Source: Symbiodinium natans
Lineage: Eukaryota > Sar > Dinophyceae > Suessiales > Symbiodiniaceae
DNA length: 64,000 nucleotides
Direction of reading: 5' to 3'
NCBI GenBank assembly: GCA_905221605.1
Contig: CAJNDS010002125.1
Span: 79,809-143,808 of the forward strand
In this document: positions 54,950 to 64,000 of the stretch, piece after piece
How the letters are laid out: every line of letters starts with the position of its first letter
Numbering within the stretch: the stretch's first letter is position 1
Position numbers and translations under genes: made by a program
Notes under the pieces: model-generated
What the model saw: the letters and a program-made list of their open reading frames with translations, nothing else
What the model was told of the DNA's origin: nothing
Databases searched by the model: none

Positions 54950-55190
54950 GTGCTCCTGCTCGTCGTGTTCAATCTCGTCATCTGAAGCGCCCTCCAGGTC
55001 CTGGCGCCGAGCCTCCTGAGCCCCAATACAAATTCATTCCCCCGCACGACTCATTTTGTATACTGCGATGTACTGGGTCTCGTTCCGGTTCGACCTCTTG
55101 TGGGCAACTTGCAATCTTTTGGACCCAGCCACTGTTTCGAACAAAATCGCCAAATATCTCGGGAGCGGATGTGTCAAATTGAACGGACAT
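54950..55190 (-). CDS. Acidic linker and partial repeat exon
   Basis: The minus strand reads MSVQFDTSAPEIFGDFV at 55190-55140. The FD..APE.F resembles FDVRPEACL in copy 1. At 55020-54950 it reads EARRQDLEGASDDEIEHDEQ, a strongly acidic stretch. Probably two exons of the large gene. Confidence 0.35.
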
Positions 55191-56649
55191 GACACGAGCT
55201 CACTAGCTCGTGTTGCCATCACCACGGATTGAGCCCAGAGCACAAGTGGGAGGACTGCATGTGTCGAAACTTGAGGACCGAAGGCGGCAGGGGGTGGGGG
55301 GGGGGGGGAATGGGTCCTGGTCCAGAGCCCGCATACCTGGGAACCTCGCCGCGAGCTCCAGCACTTTGCGCGGGGTAAAAGCAGGACCGTGCGAGAGCTG
55401 CCGTCTTGTAGCTGCCTATAGTATAGATCGCTAGTAATCATACGGGCCTATACGTGTGTTTTAGTGTCCCGTTCGTTCACTACAACCGTCCTCTTCCAAA
55501 ATCCTGTCTCGAAGTTAAGGTCTTTTCTCTCATCATCAAGGCGGGGATTGTTAAGTTAAGCCATCCAGTGAAGAATCCTGAGTTAAGACCGTATCATCCG
55601 GGAACCTGGAGCCCTTAGTCATATTCACTCACCGTAAAAGATCTGGAGCTGCATGAGTCTTTCTATGTGATAGGAACTCTCTTGACAAGGAACCCGCCCT
55701 CTGAAGATAACCTTAGTATCCCCTTTGCCGCTGGACACAATACCCAGTTCTTTCTAACGGTTACAATCACAAGCCCGACAGCGAGGAAAGACTCCTGATA
55801 ATATAACACTTTGCACCCTTGACCTGGGATATCTTCATGAAGGTTTTCCAGCTGTAACCGTGTAACACCTGGGAATCATGAGCCAAAGGTCCTGATGAAT
55901 GACGTCCATCGAGGAAAGTGTGGGGTGATAGTACGCAAATCTTCACTGAAAAGGCAGTGTGCGCGGGGGTTCGGTGTCGCTTGCCCGATACTTGGCGGGT
56001 TTGGGGCGTGACCTCGGAACTAGCACCTGGGCTGGTCCAGCACACTATTTGCAAAGCCAGCGGGGGGCCTAACAACCGACGCTGCCACGCAACATTCGGA
56101 GAGGGGGGTGCGTGTTCTGACTTTCAGCAGGTCAAAAGTGGTGCAGGCTCCGATGTAGAACCCATACCCTGCAAGAAAAGGGGGCGTGGCATTTCCGTTG
56201 CTCTCAATTACGCTACAGATACCGGCGCGGAGGATCGTCAGGAAAGGAGATGCATAAAGGAGCACGGTCGTGCGGCATGTGTTGGCATGGAGCGGAGCTA
56301 TGGCAAACCAGGTTTCGTTCGAGATTCAAGGAGGCGCATGCAAAGAAAGCCTGGGCCTAATCATTTCACGATGGCCAGATCTGTGCATGTATCTGGCGTG
56401 TGGCTCTTGACACAACGATGCGAGTTTGCGTAGGGTCATGGATCTACACGAAGTGCCAGAGCTAGCGAAAAAGGTTGGCGACCTGCAATGCGCCAAATTT
56501 CTTGGTTCAGCACCAAGATCCAACCAGCGAATCGAACAAGGCACGTGGCAACCATTCCACGCATCTACAGATGGGCTACAAATTGCCTTCGGTAGACTGG
56601 TGCAGTTTGCTTTTTCTCTATGTCTCACTCTGCGATTACCAACCCTCGG

Positions 56650-57010
56650 ATCGCAGGCCGTTCCTTGACCTCAGTCTTGCCGACCCGCTGCAGCTCACGA
56701 TCAAGGTCTTCTCCCTGAAACAAGCCGGCACCGTGACGGGTCTCAGCGTGGAACCACATCTCGACCTCGAGGGCGCAGGATCACTTGACAAAGTTGTCCC
56801 GCGGTCTACCACTTCAGGCTTTGAAGCATTTTGTCACTTGGCCTTGCCGCTTTGCGCATTGTACTTGAGGCCGATGCACGTACTCTTCTTTCCCCCGGCT
56901 TTCGGACTTGTGACGATGTCCCCAGGCACGAAGTCGGCAACTTTCAGACATGCCTCTGGCCGCACGTCGAACTTGGCGTAGTGAGGGTACCGGGTTCCGC
57001 AAGGGTAGCC
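56650..57010 (-). CDS. Exons of unnamed repeat domain (copy 1)
   Basis: Exon a (about 57010 to 56858): AKFDVRPEACLKVADFVPGD, then IVTSPKAGGKKSTCIGLKYN. Exon b (56765 to about 56650): VEMWFHAETRHGAGLFQGED. Joining at AAT|GCGCAA and CTCGAG|GTCGAG (GC-AG, 92 nt) gives CIGLKYN-VEMWFHAE in one frame. The pattern FD..PE...GD.V....CIG......WFH.E..GA recurs at least three more times downstream, so this is a real repeated domain. I do not know a name for it. Confidence 0.6.
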
Positions 57011-58196
57011 GAAGGTGCACTGCAAGTGATGCAGCTGCAGGCCCCCCTTCGGCACCTTTTCCAACGATGTGACGGCTGGGTCCTCCAGGCAGTGAGAGAG
57101 TCTGGCCGCATGCGCCAACACCACGGACACAAAGCTAGGACCTAGGACGGCTGAAGTCGAACGTCGATGCTGATATATTCTGATGCCGTCTCAGACTTAT
57201 CCGTTCTCATTAGCCCTGGAAGGTCTTGAATGAGTCAGGTCCTGTGGAAACGCAAACATGAGGTCATGCGCAGAGCTGCTGCTGGAACCCAAGCGGTAGT
57301 TCTTGCAGTATCCAGTGGCCTCTACAGGACGGCGGCACATCAAGTATGTGTAGGCAGGTATGTCAGTTCATCTACAGGGTACCCTGAATGCCTTTCATGT
57401 CTAATAACGAGACTTAGCTCCCCCTTCCCGAAGCTCTTCACAAGCCCCGCGAAATGGCTTGGTGCGCCGGCCGAACAGCCTGAATAACCATGAAGCTTTT
57501 CCTGTGACCACCTCTATGAACATTTCCATAGGTCATCGAAGTTGATCTAACTCCTTGCAGCTCTTTCTAGTCTTCAAGACCTTACAACTTACTAGCTCCC
57601 TGTCAAGTCTTACGAACCTCACGGAACCAAGCAGAGTCGGATTGGACAAAGGATGGAGTAGCTTCGGGGCTTTGGAAGTCTCCAGACGTCTAGGACAATA
57701 TGCGAACAAGAAGACCATGTGCTCTTAACCTTGCACTTGAGAATCTTGAGAGTGATTGTGGCAGCACAAAGTTCAAAGTGCCTTTGAATTTGAACGACAA
57801 CATCTCCGTGGGATGGAACTGCAATGTCCAGCAAGGTCCAGACAGGGAAACCCTCAGGATGAGCAGCTCCGCACCTTCCACTGTACTCGTACCCACCCAC
57901 CGTGTGCCGGTACTGCATCCTCCGCGCCAGAAGCCTGTAGACAGAGCGGGCAAGATTCCCTTTTTCACAACTAAGGCATTCAGGTACTGCTCGGAGGGAA
58001 GCGGGCACAGCCAGCAGGGCAGCACTATAGAAGGCATCTGCAAACATCCGCTCTTGCAGTCCCTAAACATCCGCGTTGCTTGAGATGCTTGCTGGACGAA
58101 AGGTACTTCGAGACTCCTGTACATATGAAGCTAAGGCATGGGGGGGGGGGCGGCTCGGCCTTTCCATCGGCGCATCGCCAGCCAACCACAAAGCCA

Positions 58197-58336
58197 ACGC
58201 TCTCTCTCTGTCTCTGTCTCTGTCTCTGTCTCTGTCTCTGTCTCTGTCTCTGTCTCTGTCTCTGTCTCTGTCTCTGTCTCTGTCTCTGTCTCTGTCTCTG
58301 TCTCTGTCTCTGTCTCTGTCTCTGTCTCTGTCTCTG

Positions 58337-58377
<41 letters not shown>
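58197..58377. repeat. CTGTCT/CT microsatellite
   Basis: About 22 CTGTCT units followed by CT dinucleotides. It opens frames on both strands (Arg-Asp, Ser-Val, Cys-Leu), none of which is evidence of a gene. It lies in what is probably an intron of the minus-strand gene. Confidence 0.97.
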
Positions 58378-58379
<2 letters not shown>

Positions 58380-58683
58380 CAGCCAGATCTCTTTGCCGAC
58401 TCATCCAAAGCATCTAGCAGCGCCAGTACCCCCCCCCCCCCCCCCATTACTCACCCCTACCCCCCCCTAGCCCCTAGCCCATCCGGGCCTTGTGGGCCGC
58501 CATCTTCAGGAGTCATGTCGAAGTCTTTGTCCGCACCTTGAGCCCGAGCGGGGTAGTTCGGAGCATATTGAATCCCTAACTATCTTAGAATCAACACCCT
58601 ACGGGGTTTACATGGCCATACCTTCTGCCCTGGCTTCTGACATAAGATGGGTGTTTCGTTTGTGCATGCTGTCAAGGCTCTGT

Positions 58684-58735
58684 AGCGCCAGTCGGGCCCA
58701 CGCTGGACTTCGGCACCCAGTCTCACCAACACCTC
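58684..58735 (-). CDS. MIB/HERC2-domain start exon
   Basis: After GTCGGAG the minus frame reads VLVRLGAEVQRGPDWRYR. G..V.RGPDW.W is the opening of the MIB/HERC2 domain found in E3 ligases. The second half of the domain (QDGG...G.V) was not located. It follows the ubiquitin-like exon by about 320 bases on the same strand. Confidence 0.45.
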
Positions 58736-59058
58736 CGACACGGGCCGGCCCTGCAGCGGGATGTGTAATGTAGGCATGAAGCTGGTGACACTGTGAGGGG
58801 GTGACTCAAGATGACCAAAGCAAGGGTGTGGGCAGCTTGGTAACCTTCAAGGCGACACGCAAAACGTTGAAAAGCTGCAAACAGAAGACGTCGCTCTTTG
58901 TGATTCTGAACACCTCTAGAAGGAAAGCGATGAATGCTGTAATCCAGCAGCTTCAAAAGGGCACACATCCGAGAGATGTCAAACGATGAAATGAAACCGA
59001 TCGGAGCAACCCTCTGAAGCACGTGGTGGCAGAAGTGCAGCTGAGAGTCGGCAGTGAC

Positions 59059-59280
59059 AGTGATGGCCTGGATTGTCTGAGCATCTGGGTCCAAAAGGTC
59101 CAAGGCGAGGCCGGCACTTTGCATCGTCTGGGCATCGTCGATGATCGAACCATCGGCGCGAATCAGCTTCTCGATGTCGACTCCCAGCTGGTTCTGCGCC
59201 TGAGTCCGGACTTCGTGGACTGTGGTGTGGCTGGCCGCTGGAATGACGGCCGTCCGGCCGCTCAAAAGAGCAACTCGCAC
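59059..59280 (-). CDS. Ubiquitin-like domain exon
   Basis: Exactly 74 codons between acceptor TCGCCAG|GTGCGAG and donor ATCACT|GTCACT. It reads VRVALLSGRTAVIPAASHTT, VHEVRTQAQNQLGVDIEKLI and ends AQTIQAIT. The strand-strand-helix layout and length fit the ubiquitin fold. No terminal Gly-Gly follows, so it is a structural ubiquitin-like domain, not a conjugated modifier. With the MIB/HERC2 start, the repeat domains and the pseudokinase downstream on the same strand, it may be the N-terminal part of one long gene (59.3 to 50.6 kb). Confidence 0.75.
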
Positions 59281-60015
59281 CTGGCGACAGATGCCACATT
59301 GTTCTGTGGGGCTGGGATGGTGCTGCGCTTGACAGGCTCTAGGACTACAGGGGCAAGCCAAGCGTGCGAAGTGCAGCGAATACTAGAAATATGTCGCAGA
59401 TGGTGCCGAAAACGAAGCAAGAGCGTCATGGAGCCCTGTGCAACCAAATCAAACCGAATTGACACCCGTGCCCCGTAGTCATGCAAACTGCACCGTTGCA
59501 GTTCGAGGCAGCATGTTTGACGGTAGTGGACCTTGCCATTACAATGTCACAATGTGCTTCTGCCACCCGCATCGTTCCCGGCCTGCCCCTCCAGGGGGAC
59601 AAATGCAGCCGGGTCCTGCGTTGCCGAGCTCAACTCTTGTACAGCAATGGTTCACCCACATGTTGGAGCCTGTTTAGTGGGAAGGTCCTCTGGCCCGGTT
59701 TAACGTCAAGCGTCCCAGCTTGAAGAGGTTCTGGGACACTTTTGGGTATTTATTTGAGGGTCCTCTTACACATCCAGGGTTTTTGGACCAGTATCCCGAT
59801 TTGTTTCAGGAAGTTGTTGTTGTTTTGAGTCTTAATCTCGTCCTGAACCCCTTTCCTAATCCCTTAATCCCTGGAGCCCTTCCGATCCTTTCCTGATTCT
59901 TATTTCCTTGCTCGATCACTTTCGTGATCCCTTTGGAATCTTGGAACAAAGGACCTAGACACACTAAAGAGGATGGGGGGCGGGGGGAGGCGGGGGAGCA
60001 TAGAAAAGAGGGTCT

Positions 60016-60101
60016 CAGGGATGCTCCCACTTATACTAGCAGTCCTTAATAGGGATTTATTATAAAGAACTGCAATCCCGAATGACGGGGGAACATCCCA
60101 A
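60016..60101. mobile_element. Inverted-repeat element, family A copy 4
   Basis: Ends CAGGGATGCTCCCACTTATA and GGGGGAACATCCCAA, with internal AGCAGTCCTTAATAGGGATT. Shorter than the other copies, and no target duplication is recognisable, so it is an older or internally deleted copy. Confidence 0.65.
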
Positions 60102-60615
60102 CCCATATCCTAGCATCGCTCCACACACACTAAACGTTTCAACCCCGGCTCTGAAGACCCGCTGTCCTGCGACATCTGTGCTCACGAGGCCGACATCTCA
60201 CTGTGATTGGGCCCTAAACTTGCCCTAAACCCTTTTTTGTTGCATCCGGGCTTGGGGAGTCGGCCCAGAATGGTCAGGAAGTCGTGGTGATTAAGGGCCC
60301 TAAACCCTACACCCTTTGAGGGGGGTTTTTTGCCCCGCACACAACGCATAAACGTTGTGGCTTCACGCTGATTCAGGTCTTCAGGTCTGTTGCGTGGTTG
60401 TCATTTCTGAGGGTTCATGATGACGTTCGGCATCATGCGCAGACACCTTGCTAGCACCGTAGGTTGCATTGTCTGGAATGCAGCTCCTCTGATACGAACT
60501 GCGGGGGCGGCGGAGCTCGAATTCAGACACACAAGGTCACAGGGTGATTAAACCCTCTTTCTCTCTCTCACGTTCTAAACCCTAATCCCCAAACCCTAAA
60601 CCCTAAAACCTAAAC

Positions 60616-60700
60616 CCTATCCGAAGCCCGAACTTCCCCATGCCCTCAAAAGATGGGCCCTCGCCGGCGGCGTGTGTACTTTGTGACCTTAGGGGGGGGA
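60616..60700 (-). CDS. Candidate exon ending at a telomeric repeat
   Basis: The minus frame reads STHAAGEGPSFEGMGKFGLR and ends GATAGG|GTTTAGG at the array 60585-60618. Weak on its own; listed because of the repeated junction type. Confidence 0.25.
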
Positions 60701-60814
60701 CAAGCAACCACGAAACCACAGAAGCAACGGTAGCAGGCTGCCCCTCGTGTTGTATTGCTACAGGATCTTGCAGCGTGATGTTGAACCCTAAGCCCTAAAC
60801 CCTAAACCCTAAAC

Positions 60815-60885
60815 CCTCCTTGAGCCCAAAGGGACTGGTCAAGAGTATCGGCTCTTTCTAATTCCACGCTGGTGGGCAGAAGTGG
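60815..60885 (-). CDS. Candidate exon ending at a telomeric repeat
   Basis: The minus frame reads ASVELERADTLDQSLWAQG and ends AGGAGG|GTTTAG at the array 60785-60816. Protein-like but short. Confidence 0.25.
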
Positions 60886-61638
60886 CCCTCGGTCTCTCTG
60901 CTGGCCGGCAAAGCATCCAGAATGTTTCTTGCTCAGTCCCCAATGCTCGTCCAAATCCACAGGCTATTTCAAACGTTCCCTTGGAAATTATTCGAGAATA
61001 GCGCACGATGGGGATCACCGCAACGTGGGCTGCCGGGTTCTGGATGCTTCGCCCTTATCTGATCCTTGAGCCTGCCAGGGAGGTGAGGTTATAGACTTGC
61101 TGAGTCTAGGGTGAAAGGGCGTGATATGCTGTCATAAGGGCGCGGTCGCAGATATATTTCCCCCCTGTCGACGGCTCTACTGGGCACAAACTTAGCGCCA
61201 GCAGCGGGGATGCTGTAGGGAACCTTGCTCATGCCCCAACCGGCCCAGAGCCGGAACTGACATCCTTGCCTCAAGGTGACTTCGTGACTATCATGGCTGG
61301 AAAGGGCATGCCGTCAAACAGCTCGCTGCAGGAAGACCGTCCAACAAATCTGCTACTTTATCGTTTAGCGTCTCTACTCCTCAGCCAAAAGGGTGGACTT
61401 TGTTGGGACTGAACTTCTTTTCCTTCGGTGTATAGTTACCATTATTACTCTTCGTAACACGTGAGTGCAACAGACGTCCGGCAACACTGGCTCTCCAGGC
61501 TCTCCACACACCCGTGGTCTTCCTTCAGTAAGCCGAGATTTTTTACACAGAAGCGGCAGCTGCTGAAAGCTGGAGCTGTGCCAAACTCACTGAGCTAAGC
61601 TCAGGCGTCCGACTTGTCTGCAGGCTATCGTCACAACT

Positions 61639-61758
61639 TTGAGATGTGCCCCCTTGAATACTAACGGTCCTTGATAGGGATAAGAATAGGGGGTAGTATA
61701 ATCCCTCTTAATATGAATTATTAATTAAGGACTGCTAGGATAAGGGGGAACATCCCAA
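61639..61758. mobile_element. Inverted-repeat element, family A copy 5
   Basis: Ends TTGAGATGTGCCCCCTTGAA and GGATAAGGGGGAACATCCCA, with internal CTAACGGTCCTTGATAGGGA. Flanks TCACAACT and TCACAGCT (after one extra A) look like an 8-bp target duplication. The right flank contains the stop codon of a minus-strand exon. Confidence 0.72.
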
Positions 61759-61759
61759 A

Positions 61760-62272
61760 TCACAGCTCGTCAATCACGTTGATGTGCACGCTCTTCACAG
61801 ACTGAGGCTGGATGTGGCAGCGAACCACCTGCTCTTGGGAGCCCATCCTTGGATGACTTCTGGACCCCTCCTAAAAAGTCTTAACTTTTAGGCTCCTTAT
61901 TGTAGTTTCTACAAAAAGCCCAAAAGGTTAAAGTCCTAAGTGCCAGCCAGAAGAAAGCCAAGCATCTTTGTCTGAGCACAGTCCTTCCAGCACCGTCAGA
62001 TAAGGTACTTCAGCCTTACCTAACTGACGCGAAATAGACCCTGACATGCACGTCCTTGCAAGCACCACACAGGCCCAGTCCCAGAGACCTCTTACGTAGG
62101 GTGCTTTAAAGTCGGGCAAGTTTTAGAGCTTGAAATGGTTATAACTTCTAAGCTTCTTTGTACTTCTGACCAAGCTTTCAACCCTAAACCGACTTCCAAG
62201 AACGTCACTTTCTGCAGGTCCTCCTGGTGGACGGGAACTGGCAGCTGCAACTTCTTGGCGCTGTGGCCTCAG
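61760..62272 (-). CDS. C-terminal exons of an unknown gene
   Basis: Exon at 62272-62195 reads HSAKKLQLPVPVHQEDLQKV, then TFLE, after CTCTGAG|GC. A weaker segment at 62025-61945 reads VPYLTVLEGLCSDKDAWLSS. The last exon (about 61847-61760) reads EQVVRCHIQPQSVKSVHINV and ends IDEL-stop. All are on the minus strand in order. Segments upstream at 62640-62480 (LIYWVTHELPSTSAQSLRTL) and 63235-62800 may be its earlier exons. Family not recognised. Confidence 0.4.
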
Positions 62273-62637
62273 AGGTACCAGGTGCAGCTGATGATCCCTG
62301 AAAGCTGAAGGGGTTCAGTGTTTCGGGCTTATGGTCCCTAGCGTGTTTTTTGAAACCTCTGAACCCTGCTCTGAACCCTCAAATCCCTAGCGGTCTCGAA
62401 GCCTTCCTCTACCCTGTTGAGCGGCCTTTAGGGATTTGGGGTTTAGGGTTTCAAGTTTAGGGTGTAGGGTTTGGGTCTCCCCGACCCTCGTGCAAACCTC
62501 CAACCTTGTGAGGGTTTTCTTGAGCGCCTGCAGGAAAACGCTTCGGAGCCGTAGAGTCCGTAGAGATTGGGCAGAGGTACTTGGAAGTTCATGAGTAACC
62601 CAATAAATTAGTCCCTCCTCCTCCTTCCCCGCCCGCA

Positions 62638-62795
62638 AAGTCGTTTTGCTTTGGTTGTTAGATATACTTGCGTTACAGTTGCAGTGGCTCACAGCAAAAG
62701 TTGGGCTACATACAAGTAAAGGTCGTTTTGTTTTGGTTGTTAGACATATTTGCGTTACAGTTGCAGTGGCTCACAGCAAAAGATGGGCTGCATAC
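62638..62795. repeat. 79-bp tandem duplication
   Basis: Two copies (62638-62716, 62717-62795), about 90% identical, sharing TTGCGTTACAGTTGCAGTGG and CTCACAGCAAAAG. Lies between two coding-like minus segments, so probably in an intron. Confidence 0.9.
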
Positions 62796-62799
62796 AAGC

Positions 62800-63235
62800 A
62801 CGCGTGAACCTCCGAGTAGAGTTGCTTCAGACGTGTGAGGTGGCTGGGTGGCTGCTGGAACAGCACTGGGGCTTTGGCTGCTGTCCTCCTTGGAGAAGAA
62901 CTCCACATAGCCGCCTGGGCTGTCCGACTGCTGTAGCTTTTTTCTAAGATCGACATATCTTGGGAGCGGAGAACATGACATGCTCGAGCTGCCTTTGTAA
63001 GGGGGGGATTCAAGCGATCTTGCCATGGCGATAGGACTGAAGACGAAGCCAACCTGTAGCCTAAACTGCAAAAGACGCCGGAGTACTAGCAGGCCCTATG
63101 CTTTTGCGTTGGGGACTTCGAGTACCCGGTCGAGCCGGGCTTTCTTTTGCCCCAGAAGGGCACACAACAGGCTGCTGTGCTCTTCAAGGCCCACCAGCCG
63201 CATGACGTATGACGCCCGGCCACGCGGCCCAACCC
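62800..63235 (-). CDS. Two candidate exons, unknown family
   Basis: Segment a (63235-63108) reads ASYVMRLVGLEEHSSLLCAL, then LGQKKARLDRVLEVPN. Segment b (63053-62800) reads VGFVFSPIAMARSLESPPYK and SMSCSPLPRYVDLRKKLQQS. Joining AAC|GCAAAA to CTACAG|GTTGGC (GC-AG, only 54 nt) keeps the frame. Probably upstream exons of the gene ending at 61760. Confidence 0.35.
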
Positions 63236-63239
63236 TGAA

Positions 63240-64000
63240 CCCTAAACACTTACTCCGGTTAGACCAGAAGCTGCAACTAGGTGGAAAATGCAAAACATCT
63301 CCAATGTCCTAGTTCATTCTAGTGGGCCGGGACGATGAAGTAAGGAAGGTAGCTTGCTTACTAGGTCTTAGTAGGGAAGCATGGAATCAAGTGACAGATA
63401 GATGCCCTTAAACCCTAAACCCTCAACCCGAAACCGCGGATCAAAGGGGGTTCATCCTGCTTCGGCTCTCAGGGCAGAATCTCCAGCCGAGATTCCCCCG
63501 ATCTTCCCAAGCTCCACCCCCTGGGGGCTGACCTGTGGCTTAGGGTGGCAGCGGAGCGAGAAGTCGGAGGCATGGTTGGTGATTTTCATTTTTTTTTTTT
63601 GGGGGGGGGGGGGGGGGGGTTGACTGGACGGCTCTTCAAGGGCTACTTGGAAGGTTATGACTTTGAGATGCGTCCGTTTGAGTAACTGGAACTGATCATG
63701 ATGTCCCAGAAGTAGTTCAGGGGAACGTTAAGATTTCCAGGGTTCGAGTTCGGCTAAAGTGTGGGGGTTTGGGGTGTCGACTCTCGCGCTCGCACACGGC
63801 GGGCAAGGCTTCGGAGGTGTTCTGCCGGGCGAGCCCTTGATTTGTTTGGGTGCATACGGGCCCCTGTGGCGGTTGAAGGGTGGTAATTGGGGGAAGGAGG
63901 CCAAGGCACCTGCGGGGTTCAGAAAGACACAAGATGTTAAATTTAAACTCTAAACTCCAAACCCTAAACCCCAACCCAAAAAAGACAAAATGCTGCACTG
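63240..64000. other. No supported gene
   Basis: A short telomeric stretch at 63408-63424, a T then G homopolymer at 63590-63620 and decayed telomeric sequence near 63955-63975. Open frames here lack motifs. Confidence 0.4.

Noticed and set aside
58197-58377. Long open frames on both strands (Arg-Asp, Ser-Val and Cys-Leu repeats)
   Set aside because: They are the translation of a CTGTCT microsatellite whose six-base period keeps every frame open.
60815-60840. CTTGAGCCCAAAGGGACT as a second relict spliced leader
   Set aside because: Only about 13 of 21 positions match and no ORF follows in the correct direction.
1-64000. Prokaryotic features (operons, CRISPR arrays, rRNA operons, insertion sequences)
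   Set aside because: Introns, a spliced leader, microsatellites and eukaryotic domains show nuclear DNA; no direct-repeat/spacer array or rRNA motif was seen.

Overview
The window reads as nuclear DNA of a dinoflagellate, probably a Symbiodiniaceae-like alga. Five things point there. (1) A relict of the dinoflagellate trans-spliced leader lies at 16927-16946 on the minus strand, matching 20 consecutive leader bases. (2) Every gene I can support is on the minus strand, as in the unidirectional gene blocks of these genomes. (3) The introns I can reconstruct by protein continuity use GT, GC and GA donors with AG acceptors. (4) The protein domains are families expanded in dinoflagellates: TIR-like, ubiquitin-like, MIB/HERC2-like, EF-hand, sulfotransferase-like, SET and dsRBD. 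(5) TTTAGGG-type telomeric repeats are scattered through the interior in both orientations. No tool was run; splice junctions are my reading and need transcript support.

Layout. 1.3-2.5 kb: a complete intronless sterol-reductase-family gene. 2.5-10 kb: AT-rich microsatellites and small inverted-repeat elements. 10.4-18.0 kb: scattered minus-strand exons, some sulfotransferase-like, many ending at telomeric repeats, interrupted by a degraded 2.1-kb reverse-transcribed mRNA copy that still carries its spliced leader (14.8-16.95 kb). 18-23 kb: almost no recognisable gene. 23.8-24.3 kb: one compact unknown gene. 24.9-39 kb: telomeric repeats, inverted-repeat elements and small exons, including pieces of a SET/SMYD-like gene (30.5-32.6 kb). 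39.3-41.2 kb: a four-exon KEG/MIB-HERC2-like repeat protein with a C-terminal EF-hand pair. 36-37.4 and 41.3-42.9 kb: two diverged copies of one segment. 43.6-45.1 kb: a tandem TIR-like gene. 47-49.7 kb: a ZU5-like exon and a dsRBD exon with a recent in-frame 480-bp duplication. 50.6-59.3 kb: exons of a ubiquitin-like/MIB-HERC2/unnamed-repeat/pseudokinase gene or gene cluster. 60-63.3 kb: further small exons and two inverted-repeat elements.

Main observation. The short telomeric arrays are not placed at random relative to coding-like sequence. At least ten coding-like segments end, on their sense strand, exactly where a TTTAGGG-type array starts, giving the junction AGG|GTTTAG (a GT donor). 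Several begin just after a sense-strand CCCTAAA array, which is pyrimidine-rich and contains the branch-point-like CTAAAC. I propose that telomeric repeats supply intron ends here. A small inverted-repeat element (family A) also inserts, with 8-bp target duplications, into telomere-like sequence. Together these suggest a link between telomeric sequence, small DNA elements and intron formation.
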